Assembly: GCA_963383645.1 (NCBI GenBank)
Contig: OY726572.1
Location: forward strand, 23,287,292-23,351,291
Origin: Muscardinus avellanarius
Lineage: Eukaryota; Chordata; Mammalia; Rodentia; Gliridae
Reading direction: 5' to 3'
DNA length: 64,000 nt
Shown: piece by piece, positions 10,160 through 24,864 of the stretch
How positions within the stretch are numbered: position 1 is the stretch's first letter
How the letters are laid out: each line of letters starts with the position of its first letter
Translations under genes and position numbers: made by a program
Notes under the pieces: model-generated
Seen by the model: the letters and a program-made list of their open reading frames with translations, nothing else
The model's database searches: none
Told to the model about the DNA's origin: nothing

Positions 10160-10535
10160 ATTTTTATTTTTTATATTCTTAAATTTTTTATTGGTGCATT
10201 GTAGTCATGCATCTTATTGGGGTACAAGATGGTAGGGGCACACATGCACACATCACTCATTTAGCCATTCCCTAATTCCCGCCCTATTTCCTTCCCTTCC
10301 CTCTGTCTCAGGTTTGGCTTACTGATTGCCTTTGATATGTTTGTGAATGCTTATCATGTGCACTAGGGAATTTCCCTCTTCCCCTCTCCCACCCCCTTCA
10401 GTTGGTCGCATTATTTGTTCATCTATAGTTCTCCTTCATTTACAGTTCCTCTGATGACCCTTTTTCTCCCTAGCTTCTGCATATGAGGGAGAACATCTGC
10501 TTTTTTACTTTTTGTGACTCACTAATCTCACTCAG
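10160..10535 (-). mobile_element. L1 LINE 3' end, antisense
   Basis: Reads antisense as the L1 3' UTR: ACTCACTAATCTCACTCAGC and TATGAGGGAGAACATCTGC segments typical of the region after ORF2, ending in the poly(T) at 10160. Similar pieces lie at 21860-21960 and 44945-45157. Confidence 0.75.
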
Positions 10536-10549
10536 CATAATTTTATTTA

Positions 10550-11510
<961 letters not shown>

Positions 11511-11562
11511 AGAATGCATTGATTTGGTGGAATATTTAAGAAACATTAAAAACTTGATTATT

Positions 11563-12301
11563 TGGGAGGTTGAGACTGGAGGATGGTAAATTTAAGGACA
11601 ACCTCAGCAAATAGTTAAGACTTTCAACCTAGGGAGACCCTGTTTCAAAATTAAAAAAAAAATAGGGATGGGGGTGTAGCTCGGAGGTAGAATGCCTCTG
11701 GGTTCCATCCCCAAGACCACAAACTAGATAAATGAATTGCATTTGCTGTGTTAATTACTATTTGATGTAGCAATTTGAGACCACTGTGGACACAATAAAA
11801 GAGAATAGTTGTTCCCATCATTTCTTTTTACATCGTATGAATACATTATTACTATATGTGTGTCCTTAATTATAGCTTGGAAGTGAATAGGGAAGAATGG
11901 AAACAGTTGTTACAGTAGTGGAGTTCTAAGTAAATATGACTTGTAAACATTTCGTCTAACCATCCTACAAAGTAATTTTTTTTACATCCTACAAAGTGGT
12001 TTTTTTTTTTTTTTTTAAGAAGTGGGCCTTGGCGGGTCAGGTTGGCACACGCCTGTCATCCAGTACTAGGGAGGCTGAGACAGGAGGATCACATGTTCCA
12101 AACCAGCAATTTCGTGAGATCCTTTGCAATACAGAAATAGAGAAACCCTTTTTCAAAATAAAAAAATGTAATAGGGAAGGGAAGGGGCTGTATCTCTGAG
12201 ATAGACTGCCCTGCGTCCCATCCCTAATACCATACACAAAAATGGGGCTGGGGGGTGTAGCTTGGAGGTAGAATGCTCCTGGGTTCAATCCCCAGTACCA
12301 A
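11563..12301 (+). mobile_element. Plus-strand B1-dID SINEs and unique spacer
   Basis: 11563-11725 (left part lost), unique sequence to 12000, a poly(T), then 12029-12240 and a lone arm 12244-12301. A (TGAG)n run follows at 12326-12354, just before the WDR43 CpG island. Confidence 0.8.
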
Positions 12302-12399
12302 AAATAAATAGATTAAGTAAAGTAAGTAAGTGAGTGAGTGAGTGAGTTAGTGAGCCTTGCTCCGCAGTCTACAGTCACTTCCCACTTGCCCTCTCCCTC

Positions 12400-13090
12400 C
12401 CTAGACTAGTTAGCTTTGGACCCGCCGGGCCACCGTCCCGGGACGGCCCCGCCCGACGCCCGCCTGCGCAGTGCCGAGCCACTCCCTGGGCTCCCGGGGC
12501 TCTCCCGCCCCACTTCCGCCTCCAGGCTCCGCCCCGCGCCCGTGCGCCTGCGCACCAGCGAACACGTGGCTGCCGCGGAGCCTGAGCAGCAATGGCGGCG
12601 GGTGGCGGTGGTAGCTGCGACCCCCTGGCCCCGGCGGGGGTCCCCTGCGCCTTCTCCCCGGAGAGACAGGCCTACTTCGCTTTGGCCTCCGCCGACGGTC
12701 ACCTGCGAGTGTGGGAGACAGCCAGCAACCGGCTGCACCAGGAGTACGTGCCTTCCGCGCACCTCAGCGGTACCTGCACCTGCCTGGCCTGGGCGCCAGC
12801 GCGGCTGCAGGCCAAGGTAGAGCGAGCGGGGCGGCCGGGGCGGGCGCGCGCGGGGTGTGTTGCGCGGCGCCCCCCGCAGCGGCGCGTGACCCCGCTTCGC
12901 GCGTGGCACTCCGCGGCCCGGGCCAGCCGGCGCGCACTGGGCCCACGCCGCCGCCGCGTGTGCGGCCTGTCCGGAGGGCAGCGGAGGGCGCGGCCGATCC
13001 GCCCGGCTCCACGCGGTCTGCGCCCCACTGTCGCGGGGCCGCCATCTTCGCCGAGGACCCCGGCCCCCACGATGGCCTTCTGCTGCCAGG
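12400..13090 (+). promoter_or_regulatory. WDR43: WDR43 CpG-island promoter
   Basis: A dense CpG island spans the start codon. Upstream of the ATG are a GC box (12447-12454), an ETS-like ACTTCCGC (12512-12519), an NRF1-like TGCGCCTGCGCA (12543-12554) and a perfect MYC-type E-box CACGTG (12563-12568). There is no obvious TATA box. This combination is typical of TATA-less ribosome-biogenesis housekeeping promoters. The exact transcription start cannot be placed from sequence alone. Confidence 0.8.
12592..12816 (+). CDS. WDR43: WDR43 exon 1 (residues 1-75)
   Basis: The ATG at 12592 has G at -3 and G at +4, a strong Kozak context, and opens a Met-Ala-Ala-Gly-rich N terminus typical of WDR43. The first WD blade ends in HLRVWE (residues 37-42), and a second blade begins at about 60 with the Cys-Thr-Cys-Leu-Ala-Trp strand. 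The exon ends after the AAG codon. The donor is gtagag, slightly weak. Reading through the donor gives GC-rich open frames that are intronic. Confidence 0.95.
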
Positions 13091-16000
13091 CCCCACTCAT
13101 CCGCGGGCGCACACGAGAGCCCTGGCTTTTGACAGAGCTCCATATTGGGACTATACCTCTTTCCCGCATCCCACAGCCCGTGCTGGCTTCACCTTGGGCA
13201 GTTGGAGTGAACGAGCCCGTTTTCTTGTTTCCTGGACCCCCCCTCCGGTCCGGTGCGGGTTCTACACGTGTTTTCGTCCACGTTTAGGTCTGAGACCTAC
13301 ACTCTCTAAACTCGTCATTTTCCCAAGCTCCATTTTATTCTCAGCCTTTCGAACCTTCTTGCTTTTTAAATTCCAACTTCTGCTCGCCTTCCCCCTGCCC
13401 AAACCCTGAAGCCCGTGTTAGGATACGGAGTTAAAGTGAAGTAGCTTGACCTAGTGAGTGAGGTCTAAGTCCAGGTGAAGTTTCTCTTGGATGGGGAACT
13501 GCGAAGTTAGGGAAGCCTTTTCACTGTCAGGTAAATGCCACTCGCTGGATTCCTCCTCCTCACACTCGCCCGCACGTGGTTACTGCAGTTATAGAGTAGC
13601 CAAGTCGAATCACTTCGGTGTGATTTGGAAGCCTAAGGTATCTTGAAATGCGACACGTTTTACCGTAGCTATGCTGTCAAACTTAAGAAGGGAGTGTTTA
13701 GGATAGTTCTTAACTCTGATCACCAGAGGAAACTAAGACTAAACTCTCGGATGAAAGTGGGGATAATCTAACTTGCTGGACTTTGAGTATGTTCAGATAC
13801 TTATTAGATTTTAAGCCACATTTTCGTAATTTCTCCTATTAATATCAGGGCTCATACATCAAGCACAAAACTCACTTGTAAAACCGCCATAGCTGTTGGT
13901 ACGACACTTTGCGTTATTTCTTTTCCTTTAACTAGCACCGTGGTACCAGGGATTGAAACCACTGAGTACTCTACCTCTAAGTTACACCCCCAGCCCTATT
14001 TTATTTTGAAATGAGGCTTCACTAAATCACCGCCTGTTGGCCTTGAATCTGCAACCTCTTAAGTAATGGGATTATACACTGCGTGTATTTCTTTTTTAAA
14101 AAATTGTTCTTTATATTTTAATTCAACAGCCCTTACAGTGGCAATAAGAGTAATGCTGAGAGCAATATGGATCAGTGGTTAGGTAGGTACATTTACTCAG
14201 GTTGTGTGGTTTACATATGAATCCAGGCTCTCATTCATAGCACCAATTGTGCCTGTTTTTTTCATTTGTAAAATGAGGATAGTAGTAGTACCTATTTCAT
14301 ACAGTTAATATACAGGTAATATGTTTAATGACACAGAAAGCACTTAGAGTGGTTCTGTGATAGGAGCTCCAAGTGTTAAGTACTATTAGTAGTATCTTGT
14401 ATTTGTATAGTTCATTTTGCAGGCAGATAAAGCAACTTGAAAAAGTGGAACCAGGGCTAGAAATCAGGTCTTTAACTCTCAGTTCTTGGTTATCTCCAAA
14501 ATATAGTTCATATTAGGTTGCCCAAAACTTGTCATCTAATTTACCTTTTTTTTTTTTTTTTTGGTACTGGGTATTGAACCCAAGGGAATTCTGCACTCCC
14601 AGCCCATTTTATTTTATTTTGAAACAGGGTCTTGCTAGGCTGCTGAGGCTGCAATCCTCCTGTTTTAGCCTTCCAAACACTGGGATCATACATGTGTGCC
14701 ACCGTGCCCTTTGCTTCTAATCACATTATATACCCAGGAATTAAATTTTTTCCTAGTCTCAAGTTAAAAGCCATAGTTCATGGTTATATACACCACTCGG
14801 ATACAGTTAAAAAAGTAAGTGGACTTGATATTATCCTCAGGACTCAACACAGACTTTTTCCCTTGTACTGGGGATTGACCCCAGAGGCATTCTATTGCCA
14901 AGCTGTACCTCTAGTCCTTTTCTTGTTTTATTTTGAAACAAGGTGTTGCTGAGGCTGGCCTCAAATGTATGATCCTCCTCTCTCAGCCTGCCAGTACTGG
15001 GATTACAGATAAGAGCCTCTTCTCTTGGCTTCAGATTCCTTTTTCTTATATTAAATTGCTTAACTTGGGGAGGGGTCTTAGTGAAAAGTGAGAGTTGGGT
15101 TCCATAAAAGTTGTTCAGTGGTAGAGTACATGTTAAGTCCTATCATCTCATACACACAAAAAGTGTAAGTTTCACTTTCCTTTTATCTGTTAGCTATGAT
15201 TTTAGCCACATAACTGTAAAAAGCCCTGAAATGGATTGAGAGTCAGAGCTAAGAAATTAAATTACTTGACCAAAGCCTATATTATTAATAAGGTAGTGGT
15301 GGCCACTAGAGTGAAAGTACCCTGACTTCTAGTCCACTACCTTACTTAAATTGTTACCCTGGCTTTTTTTCTTTTGCGTCACAGAACTGAGCTGGGAAGA
15401 CTAGAGACGTCCTTTTCATCATACTGGGACAGGATCTCCTGGAGCATTAGTTTTACTTGAAATTTAGTGAAAGACAGTTTTCCTGAATTAAAACAAACTT
15501 GCATGTAGTGTAGAATAAGAAGTCATGTGATTTTTACTTTATTTTTGTGTGGTACTCAGCGTTGAACAGGTATTATGTCTCCAAGCTACAACCCCGGCCC
15601 TTTTTTATTTTTATTTTTATTTTTTTATTTTTTTGGTGGTACTGGGGTTCCTGGAAGCCCTTCTACCTCTGGGCTACACTCCCAGACCTATTTTTATATT
15701 TTTATTTAGAAACAGGGTCTCCTAAGCCAGCGCGCGCGGCTGGCTTCGAACCTGCGCGATCCTCCTGTCTCCGCCTCCCAAGCGCGGGGATTACAAGCGT
15801 GCGCACCACGCCCGGCTAGTTTTTATATATTTGTATTTTGTTGTACTGGGGATTGAACCCAGTGGCATTCTACCTCTGAGCTACACTCCCAGCCTTATTT
15901 TATTCTTTTATTTTGGAACAGGGGCCTGCTAAGTTGCAGAGGGCCTCACTAAGTTTCTTTTCTTCTTTTTTTTTTTTTTTTTAAGTAGTACTGGGGGTGG

Positions 16001-16286
16001 AACCCAGAGGCTTTCTACCTCCAGGCTATACTCTCAGACCTATTTTCTATTTTATTTGGAAACAGGGTCTCAATAAGTTGCTGAGAGCCTCACTAAGTAG
16101 CTGAGGCTGGCTCTGAACCTGTGCGATCCTCCTGTCTCAGCCTCCCAAGCGTGGGGATTACAAGCGTGCGCCACCACGCCCGGCTTCTCACTAAGTTTCT
16201 GAGGCTGGTCCTGAACCTGTGATCCTCCTGTCTCAGCCTCCCAAATAGTGGGATTACAAGTTCCTCACCACACCCAGCTGTCCTGT

Positions 16287-16345
<59 letters not shown>

Positions 16346-17955
16346 CACTGAGGATTGAACCCAGAGGCACTACCTCTGAGCTTACCACCAACCCTGTTTT
16401 ATTTTTATTTTGAAACAGGGTCTTGCTAGGTTGATGAAAGTCTCACTATTTGCTGAGGCTGTTTTTGAAGCTGCAGTCATTTGTAGCAGCTGCTTAACCT
16501 CTGCTTCCAGGTCCCTAGGTTATGTTCCTTGCCACTGAAGTGTTAAGATGCTCTTATTAAACTCTTTTTGCAATTTTTTTGTGGCATTGGGTGTGAAACT
16601 CAGGGGCTACTTTCCAGGTTACACTCCCAGACCAATTTATGCTTTATTTGGAAACAGGGTCTCACTAAGTTGCCAAGAGCCTCACTAAGTAGCTGAGGCT
16701 GGCTTGGAACCTGCGCGATCCTCCTGTCTCAGGCTCCCAAGCGCCAGGATTACACGTGTGCATCACCATGCCTGGTCTCTTTGCATTTTTGAGGCTTAAA
16801 AGTACAAGGCATGAAAAGGATGTTAATTCAAAGCCACATTTTCCCTGCATTTTGTTAAGTTCCTGGCACACTACCCACTCAAGCATGAAAAAGATATGAT
16901 TACCTTTCAGTCTTCAGGATTAAATGAGGCAGTGTTTATGACTGACATGGCAAAGCCTGGCACATGATAGGAGCTCAATGTTAGTTGTTACTGAGTTAGC
17001 AAGTATTTTGCCTGGACTCATTCTTTAATGTTGTATTCATTAATGGAAATCTTTTTTTTTTTTTTTTTGTGGTACTAGGGGTGGAACCCAGGGGATTTTC
17101 TGCCTCTGGCCTATACTCCCAGCCCTACTTTATACTTTATTTGGAAACAGGCTCTCACTAAGTTGCTGAGAGCCTCACTCAGTGGCAGAGGCTGGCTTTG
17201 AACCTTTGCAATCCTCCTGTCTCAGCCTCCCAAGCGCAGGGATTACAAGAGTGTGCCACCACACCCGGCCTTATGGGATGATATTCTTATCAATAGAGAA
17301 AGATAACTTTGTGCTGGATTTCTTGGGTTAAGGCAGGGGTTTACAGTATTTTTTCTAAGGTTTATATTGTAGATTGAGGCTAAGCTGTTAACGACAGGCC
17401 TGAGTCACACAGTTTGGCTGAGCCATTAGGAACTCATCTTGTCCTGTTTCTCTCTTAAATCTCTCAAACTTCTGCTTTCCTTCCCTTCTGGCTAAAGATC
17501 CTCAGAGGACTATGTCTTGTCTGCCGTTGACACACACAGTACACTTTTTTTTTTTCTGGGTCTGGGGGTGGAACCCAGGGGCACGCTACCTCCGAGCTAC
17601 ACCACTAGCCCTATTTTTTTTTTTTTTATTCTTTATTTTGAAACAGGGTCTCAGTTGCAAAGGGCCTCACTAAGTAGCTGAGGCTGTCCGCGAACCACCA
17701 TCCTCCAGTCTCAGCCTTCTGAATGCTGGGATTACAAGCCTGTGCCACCACACCTGGCTCAGTACATGTTTTTATGCTGCTCTGCTGTCACTGAAGTTAA
17801 TATGACCCCACACAGCTTAGTACTTGTTAAATAAAGCACCTGCCATCTCAGGCATTGGGGCAGAGCTAGCATGGTAGCATTAAGGACATTTCTAGGAAAA
17901 ATCTGAACTGAGTATCTTCATTCCTATTTCTTGGTGATACAGCACAATTCAGAGG

Positions 17956-17999
<44 letters not shown>

Positions 18000-20900
18000 G
18001 GGAATCGGACCTGGGGGCATTCTACCTATGAGCTACATTTGAAGCCCTATTTATTTATTTGTTTATTTATTTATTTAGTGGTACTGGGGATTGAACCCAG
18101 AATCATTAAAACTCCAAGTTATATCCCAGCCTGATTTTATTTCTTTGAAACAAGGTCTCACCAAATTGCCAAGGCTGGCTTCTAACCTCTGATCCTCTCG
18201 TCTCAGCCTCCCAAATACAGGGTTTGCAAGAACAAGCATATGCTACCTTGCCCGACTTTATTTTTGTTTTTGAAACAGGGTCTCCCTACCTTACAGAGTG
18301 TCTCACTACTTTTAGGCTGTCCTTGAACCTGAGATCTTCCTGTCTCAGCCTCCCAAATACTGGGATTACAAGTGTGACCGCCACACTCAGAGGTGTACTG
18401 CCTCAAGGAGGTCTTCAGTATTTAAACTTCAAAAGAATCTGGGCACAATCCCTGTACTTGGGAGGCTAAGACTGGAGGATCAAAGGTTTAAGGACAGCTT
18501 CTGGAGGTAGTGAGACTTTCTGTAAAGTAGGAAGACACTGTTTTCAAAGAAAAATTAGATGGGTGTATCTTAGAGGTAGAATCCCCCCCCCCCTTTATTC
18601 CCTAGTGACACACCCAACGTTAAAAGAAGGTAATGCTGGGTGTGGCGGTACACCCTTGTAATCCCAACATTTGGGAGGCTGAGACCGGAGGATCACCCTT
18701 CACAGGCAGCTTCAGCTACTACTTAGTGAGGTCCTTTGCAACTCAGTGAGACCCTGTTTCAAAATAAACAATAAAAAATAGGGCTAGGAGTGTAGCTTGT
18801 AGGTAGAAAGCCTCTGGACTCCATCTCCAGTATCACCCCCCCCAAAAAAAAAAGGTAAAGAGCTGGTTTGTAACACATGCTTATAATCCCAGTACTTGGG
18901 AGATGGGAGGATCACAGGTTCAAAGCCAGCCTTGGTAATTTAGTGAGGGCTTCTGCAACTTAGTGAGACCCCGTTTCAAAATAAAAGGATAAAATAGGGT
19001 TGGGAAAGTAGACCAGAGGTAGAATGCCCTGAGTTAAATTCCCCAGGACCCCCTGTCCACCAAGGTAAAGGTTCTAATTAGATCCATTTGGCAGAAATAG
19101 AAGTTTCTGTGTATTACAACTTTTTAATATAATTTTAACTTTATATAAAATGGGTTTTTCCCCCATTGTTATTTGTCATACATGTGCCAGAGTAAGTGGC
19201 AATAAGATAGGTCAAGAAATGGAATAGAGCCAGGCATATAGTGGCGCATGCTTGTAATCCCAATACTTGAGAGGCTGAGACAGGATCACGGGTTCACAGC
19301 CAGACTCAGCAACTTAGTGAGGCCCTCCACAACTTAGACCCTGTTTCAAAATAAAGTATAAAGAACAGGGCTGGAGGTTTAGTTCAGAGGTAAATGCCCC
19401 TGGGTTCAATCCTCAGTACTGCCCAAAAAAGAAATAGAATGGAAAATATCAGTATTTTTGTTCTTGAAAAAGATACTTTTTTTGTGGAACTTGCTTTTTT
19501 TATATGAACAGAAGTCCTGTGAGTGTATCCTGGTCTTTCCATGTATGTGTAAACTCTTCTCACTCTGGGATCTCAGTCTAGACCTCAGCGCTTCATTGCT
19601 GATCAGGTTCACCTCTCATCAGGTTGTCCGTCACCTCATCTGCATGTCTTTGCTTTTGTAGACCAGGTGTGTGCCATGTGGGCTCTCATTCTGTCTGCTA
19701 GGACAAATGTGGAGAAGCTTTTATCACACAGATTTTGGATATTTATTGATTGGCACATTTCTTTTATTTTTTCTTGGTGCCTTCATTTAAATTTTCTTCT
19801 TAGCTTACTTTTTTTTTTTTTCTAAAGGGGGTCTTTTGGAACTGAGGATTGAACCCATAGCGCTGCACCTGCAGAGCAGGTGCTTTGCCACTGAGCTACA
19901 TCCCGGCCCCTTCACTTAGATTTACTAATAAATAATTTGAACCAAATCCTCAGCCGACCTTTCTCACTGCTTTATGTATTTACTTACATGTATACTCAGT
20001 TGGCACATGATGCTGTGTAAGGTACTTTAAAGGAAACAACCAAGTGTGACTAAAATATGAAAGACAATTCAGATTTACTATGTGTGTGATGTAGAACATG
20101 ACGTATTTTGAGAGAAAGGTTTCCGTGGAGGATATGGTAGTTAAGGTGGATCTTGAAGCATGGCTAGGATTCTTAGCCAATGAAAATTGAGGTGAGTAGG
20201 AAAAGACCCAACAAGGTTTTGCAGGAAAAGCAAAAATGGGGAGTGTGTACATATTTTGAGAGTGTGATGTAAAGGATGGAATTGGAATTAATAACACTGA
20301 CCTTTTGGTTTCAGAAGTATTTAGGCCTGGCGTGGTGATGCACGCTTGTAATCCCCATGCTTGGGAGGCGGAGACAGGAGGGTCACGCAGGTGACCCTCC
20401 TGTCTTAAGAGACCTGGCTTAAGAGACCCTGTCCCCCCCCCCCAAAAAAAAAAAAGTATGAAATAGGTCTGGGAGTGTAGCCTGGAGGTAGAAGGGCTTC
20501 CAGGAACCCCCGTATTACCCAAAAAAAAAAAGTATTTAGTGTGGGATAGTACTTGAAACATTAGATTCATTATACTACACCTTGCTTATCTAAGCCTCTG
20601 GTCTAGTTGATGTGTTACATGTTTAAATATTTTTATCTTGCTGAATGGGAAGTTACTTTTTTGATACTGAGAATCTTATGGGTATTCCTCTGAGCTACAG
20701 CCTTAGCCCTTTTTTTTCCCCTGTGCACCAAGGATTGACCACCTGTGGGGGCTATTCTCTACCTCTGAGTTACACCCTCAGCCCTATTTTACTTTTTGTT
20801 TATTTTGTGGTATTGGGGATAAACCCAGAGGCATTTTACTTCTGAGGTACACCCCCAGTCCTATTTTTTTTTTTTATTATTTTGAAACAGTTTCACTAAG

Positions 20901-22808
20901 TTGCAGAGAGCCTCATTATGTAGCTGAGGCTGGCTGGAACCTTTGATTCTCCTGTCTTAGCCTCCCAAGTACTGGAATTATAAGCATGAGCCACCACATA
21001 TGGCTACTTTTTATTTTTATTATTTTTTAATATACTTTATTTGGAAACAGGATTTCATTAAGTTGCTGAGAGCCTCACTCAGTAGGCTGAGGCTGGCTTT
21101 GAACCTGTGCAATCCTCCTGTCTCAGCCTCCCAAGCACTGGAATTACAAGTGTGCACCATCATGCCTGGCTGGCTGCTATTTATTTTGAAATAGGGCCTC
21201 CCTAATTTTCGAAGACTGGCCTCCAATCCTCCAGTCTCAGCTTTCCTAGTACTGGGATTACAAGCATGTTGCCTTCACGCCCTGCTACCCCTAGTCCTTT
21301 CTTTTTATTTTTGAAAGAGGGTATCAAGCCAGGCTTGGTGGTGCATGCTTGTAGTCCCCTGCTGTTAGGAGACTGAGACAGGAGGGTCACGCAGGTTCGA
21401 AGCCAGCCTCAGCTGGCTTAAGAGACCCTGTTTCCAAATAAAATATAAAATAGTGTGGGAGTGTAACCCAGATGTAGAAACCCAGTGGGTGGTGGACCAT
21501 GCCTAAAATCCCAGTACTCAGGACCCTGAGACAGAAAGATGGCAGGTTTGAGACCAACCCCAGCAATTTAGACTCTTACCAAACTCGTGAGACCTTGTTT
21601 CAAAACAAAAATTTAAAAGAAGGGCTGGGGGTGTAGCTCCAAGGTAAAATGCCCTTAGGAGAAGTAAAGCTCAGGAATAAAATGTCCCTGGGTTCAGTCT
21701 GTATCCCCTCACCCCAAAGAGAGAGGATCTTGCTAAATTGCTGAGGCCAGCCTTGAATGTGATTCTGCTGTCTCAGCCTTCCAAATACTAGGATCACAGG
21801 TAGTGTCGCCAGGCTGGATGGGGAGTTAGTTACACATGTATATGTGTATGTTATGTATGTATGTTTTCAAATATATAATTTTGTTGATGCAATGTCATCT
21901 CACAATGTAGTTCAGAGTGATAGGGACATACATGTACACAGTACTTGGTAAGCGTCCTCTGGCTCCTTCGCCTTGAAAAACAGTCGAGCCAATAGTTATT
22001 TGGGATTAAAGCAATTTAGTTGGATTATTATTTAGCTTTAGACCAGTGTTCCTCCGAGTTGTACATACATCCTGTGGATATTTCTACCTGCTTTTTGCTT
22101 CCACCAAAAATAGATTCTGCACATAGGGAAACTAGGATTTTGATGATAAATATATTTTTTTCTTTCTTTATTTTTTGCGGGTCTGGGGATGGAACCTAGG
22201 GGCATTTGACCTCTGAGATACACCCCCTGCCCTATTTTTTATTCTTTATTTTGAAACCGGGTCTCACTGAGTTGCAGAGGGCCTCACTAAGTAGCTGAGG
22301 CTGTCTGCGAACTGCAATCCTCCAGGTCTCAGCCTCCCAAATGCTGGGATTACAAACGTGCGCCACCACGCCCGGCTGGATTTTGATGATATTAATGTTT
22401 TAATTTTTATATTTTTGTGCTATTTAATGCAAATTTAAATCTGCAGTAAAGCGTATGTGTGTGTGAACCAGGACCCCCCCCTTTTTTTTTTTTTACCATT
22501 GAAGAACCTTAGTATAAATAATTTAATTTTTTAATTTGGGAAAACTAAGGGTAGAAATTTTTTAGAAGTTTTCAGAGGATTTTTCTTTTTCTTTTTTTTT
22601 GCGTTAACTGGGGATTGAACACAGGGGCATTCTACCTCCGAGTTAAATCCCCAGCTCAGTGTTCTATTCTTTATTTTCAGACAGTCTTAGTGGAGGCCAT
22701 ACTAAAGAGCTGAGACTGGCCACAAACCTGCAATTCTCCTGTCTCAGCCTCCCAAGTACTGGGATTACAAGCCTATACCACCACACCCAGCTTTTTAATT
22801 TTCATTTA

Positions 22809-22840
<32 letters not shown>

Positions 22841-24822
22841 TGTGGGTCTGGGGATGGAACCCAGGGGCATTTGACCTCTGATCTATACCTCCTGCCCTAT
22901 TTTTTTATGCTTTATTTTGAAACAGGGTCTCACTGAGTTTCAGAGGGCCTCACTAAGTAGCTGAGGCTGTCTGTAAACCACGATCCTCGGGTCTCAGCCT
23001 CCCGAATGCTGGGATTACAAGCGTGTGCCACAATGCCCGGCTTTTTATTTTTTTAATGTAGCTCAAAATTGAGCATCTTTTATCTGAATTGCTTGGGGAT
23101 TTAGAGGTTTTTGGAGTTCAGAATACTACATAGACTACCTTTTTTCTTTTTGTGGTATTGGGGATTGAACTCCAGAGGCATTCTACATCTCCAACCCTAT
23201 TTTATTCTTTGTTTTGAAATGGGGTCTCACTAAGTTGTGGAGGGCCTCACAAATTGCTGAAGCTGGCTGTGAACCTGTGATCCTCCTTTTTCAGCCTCCC
23301 AAGTACTGGGATTACAAGCGTGTACCACCATATCCTGGTAGATTTGACCTTTTGAGCATCCATAATCTGAAATCTAAAGTGCTCCAAAATTTCAAATTAC
23401 CAGAATTAGGGATGCTCATCCTATAGTAGGTAATACACTTATCTCCCCATTCTTTTGTGAAATATGTATTTGTGAGCCCTATGTAGAAGCTACTCTGTAG
23501 CTACTATGTAGAAGCCCTCTGGAATCATTGAGAGGTAGTTTAAGAAATTCTTGTAACCTAGGGCATTTCTAAGACAAAAGTTGTTTTTTTTGGTGGGGGG
23601 GGGTGTTTTTTCCCCCCTGTGGTACAGGGCATTGAACCCAGGGGCTGTCTACCTGTGGGCTACAATCCCAGACTTATTTTTATACTTACTTTATTTGGAA
23701 ACAGCGTCTCACTAAGTAGCTGAGTCTGGCTTCAAAAGTGTGCGATCCTTCTGCCTCAGCCTCCCAAGTACTCAGATTACTTGTGTGTGTGCCAGCACAA
23801 TGGGCTAGAACAAAAGTTTTAATGTTTCAAGTAGATTAAATGTTACAAATGATACATCAGACTTCTTCTATTCTTTGGCTTTTAATTCTAACTTCCTTTT
23901 TGTGTTTATTAATACTGATACATTTAAGGACTTGCCAAATGTTATTTTTCCTCTAAGTAAAAGTTACTTTTTTGGCCACTGTTCTTAGAAGATGGAACTT
24001 ATTATTAAAAGAATCAGATTTTGGTCATTTGTTACTAGTTATCTAGATAATGTAAAATTGACTAGATGAAGCCAGGACTTGCTGTGATGACTTTCACTTG
24101 GTTTCGCAGATCACTGAGTTCCAGTGATGCCTCTTCTCTTGGCTGTCTGAGCAGTCCTGGCTGTTTCATGCCAGTTGGTCCTTAGAAGTAATGGTCATAG
24201 TCACTTTGTATTGTGGTACTGGGCTTGAACTCGGGAGCATTCTACCTCTGAGCTATACTCCCAACCCTATTTTAATTTTAATTTTCATTTTTATTTTTTG
24301 TGGTACTGGGAATGAAACCCAGGAGCTTTCTGCCTCTGGGCTACACTCAAAGATCTATTTTATATTTTATTTGGAAACAGGGTCTCACTAAGTTGTTGAG
24401 AGCCTCACTAAATAGCTGAGGCTGGCTTCGAACCTGCGTGATCCTCCTGTCTCAGCCTCCCAAGTACAGGGACTTCAAGTGTGGCACCACAGTGGGCTGG
24501 AGCAAAAGTTTTAATGTTTCAAGTAGATTAAATGTTACAAATGAGACATCAGACTTCTTCTATACTTTGGCTTTTAATTCTAACTTCCCTTTTGGGTTTA
24601 TTCATAGAGATACATTTAAGGACCTGTCAAATGTTAATTTTCCTCTAAAAGTTACTTTTTTGTTAAGTCTCTTTGCTCATATAAATGTGTCTAGTGTATC
24701 AGATTCTTCAAATGTAACATCTAGGTCAGATAACTAAAAAAAGGGAACTACTTTGGAAATTTATTCTGATATTCTCTTTGCATTGGTAACATTGTGGTTT
24801 TCATCATGATCTTATATTGGGA

Positions 24823-24864
<42 letters not shown>

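Noticed and set aside
12711..13409. Long GC-rich open frames over the WDR43 CpG island, both strands
   Set aside because: High GC removes stops. The WDR43 frame is fixed by the ATG at 12592, the donor at 12817 and continuity with exon 2.
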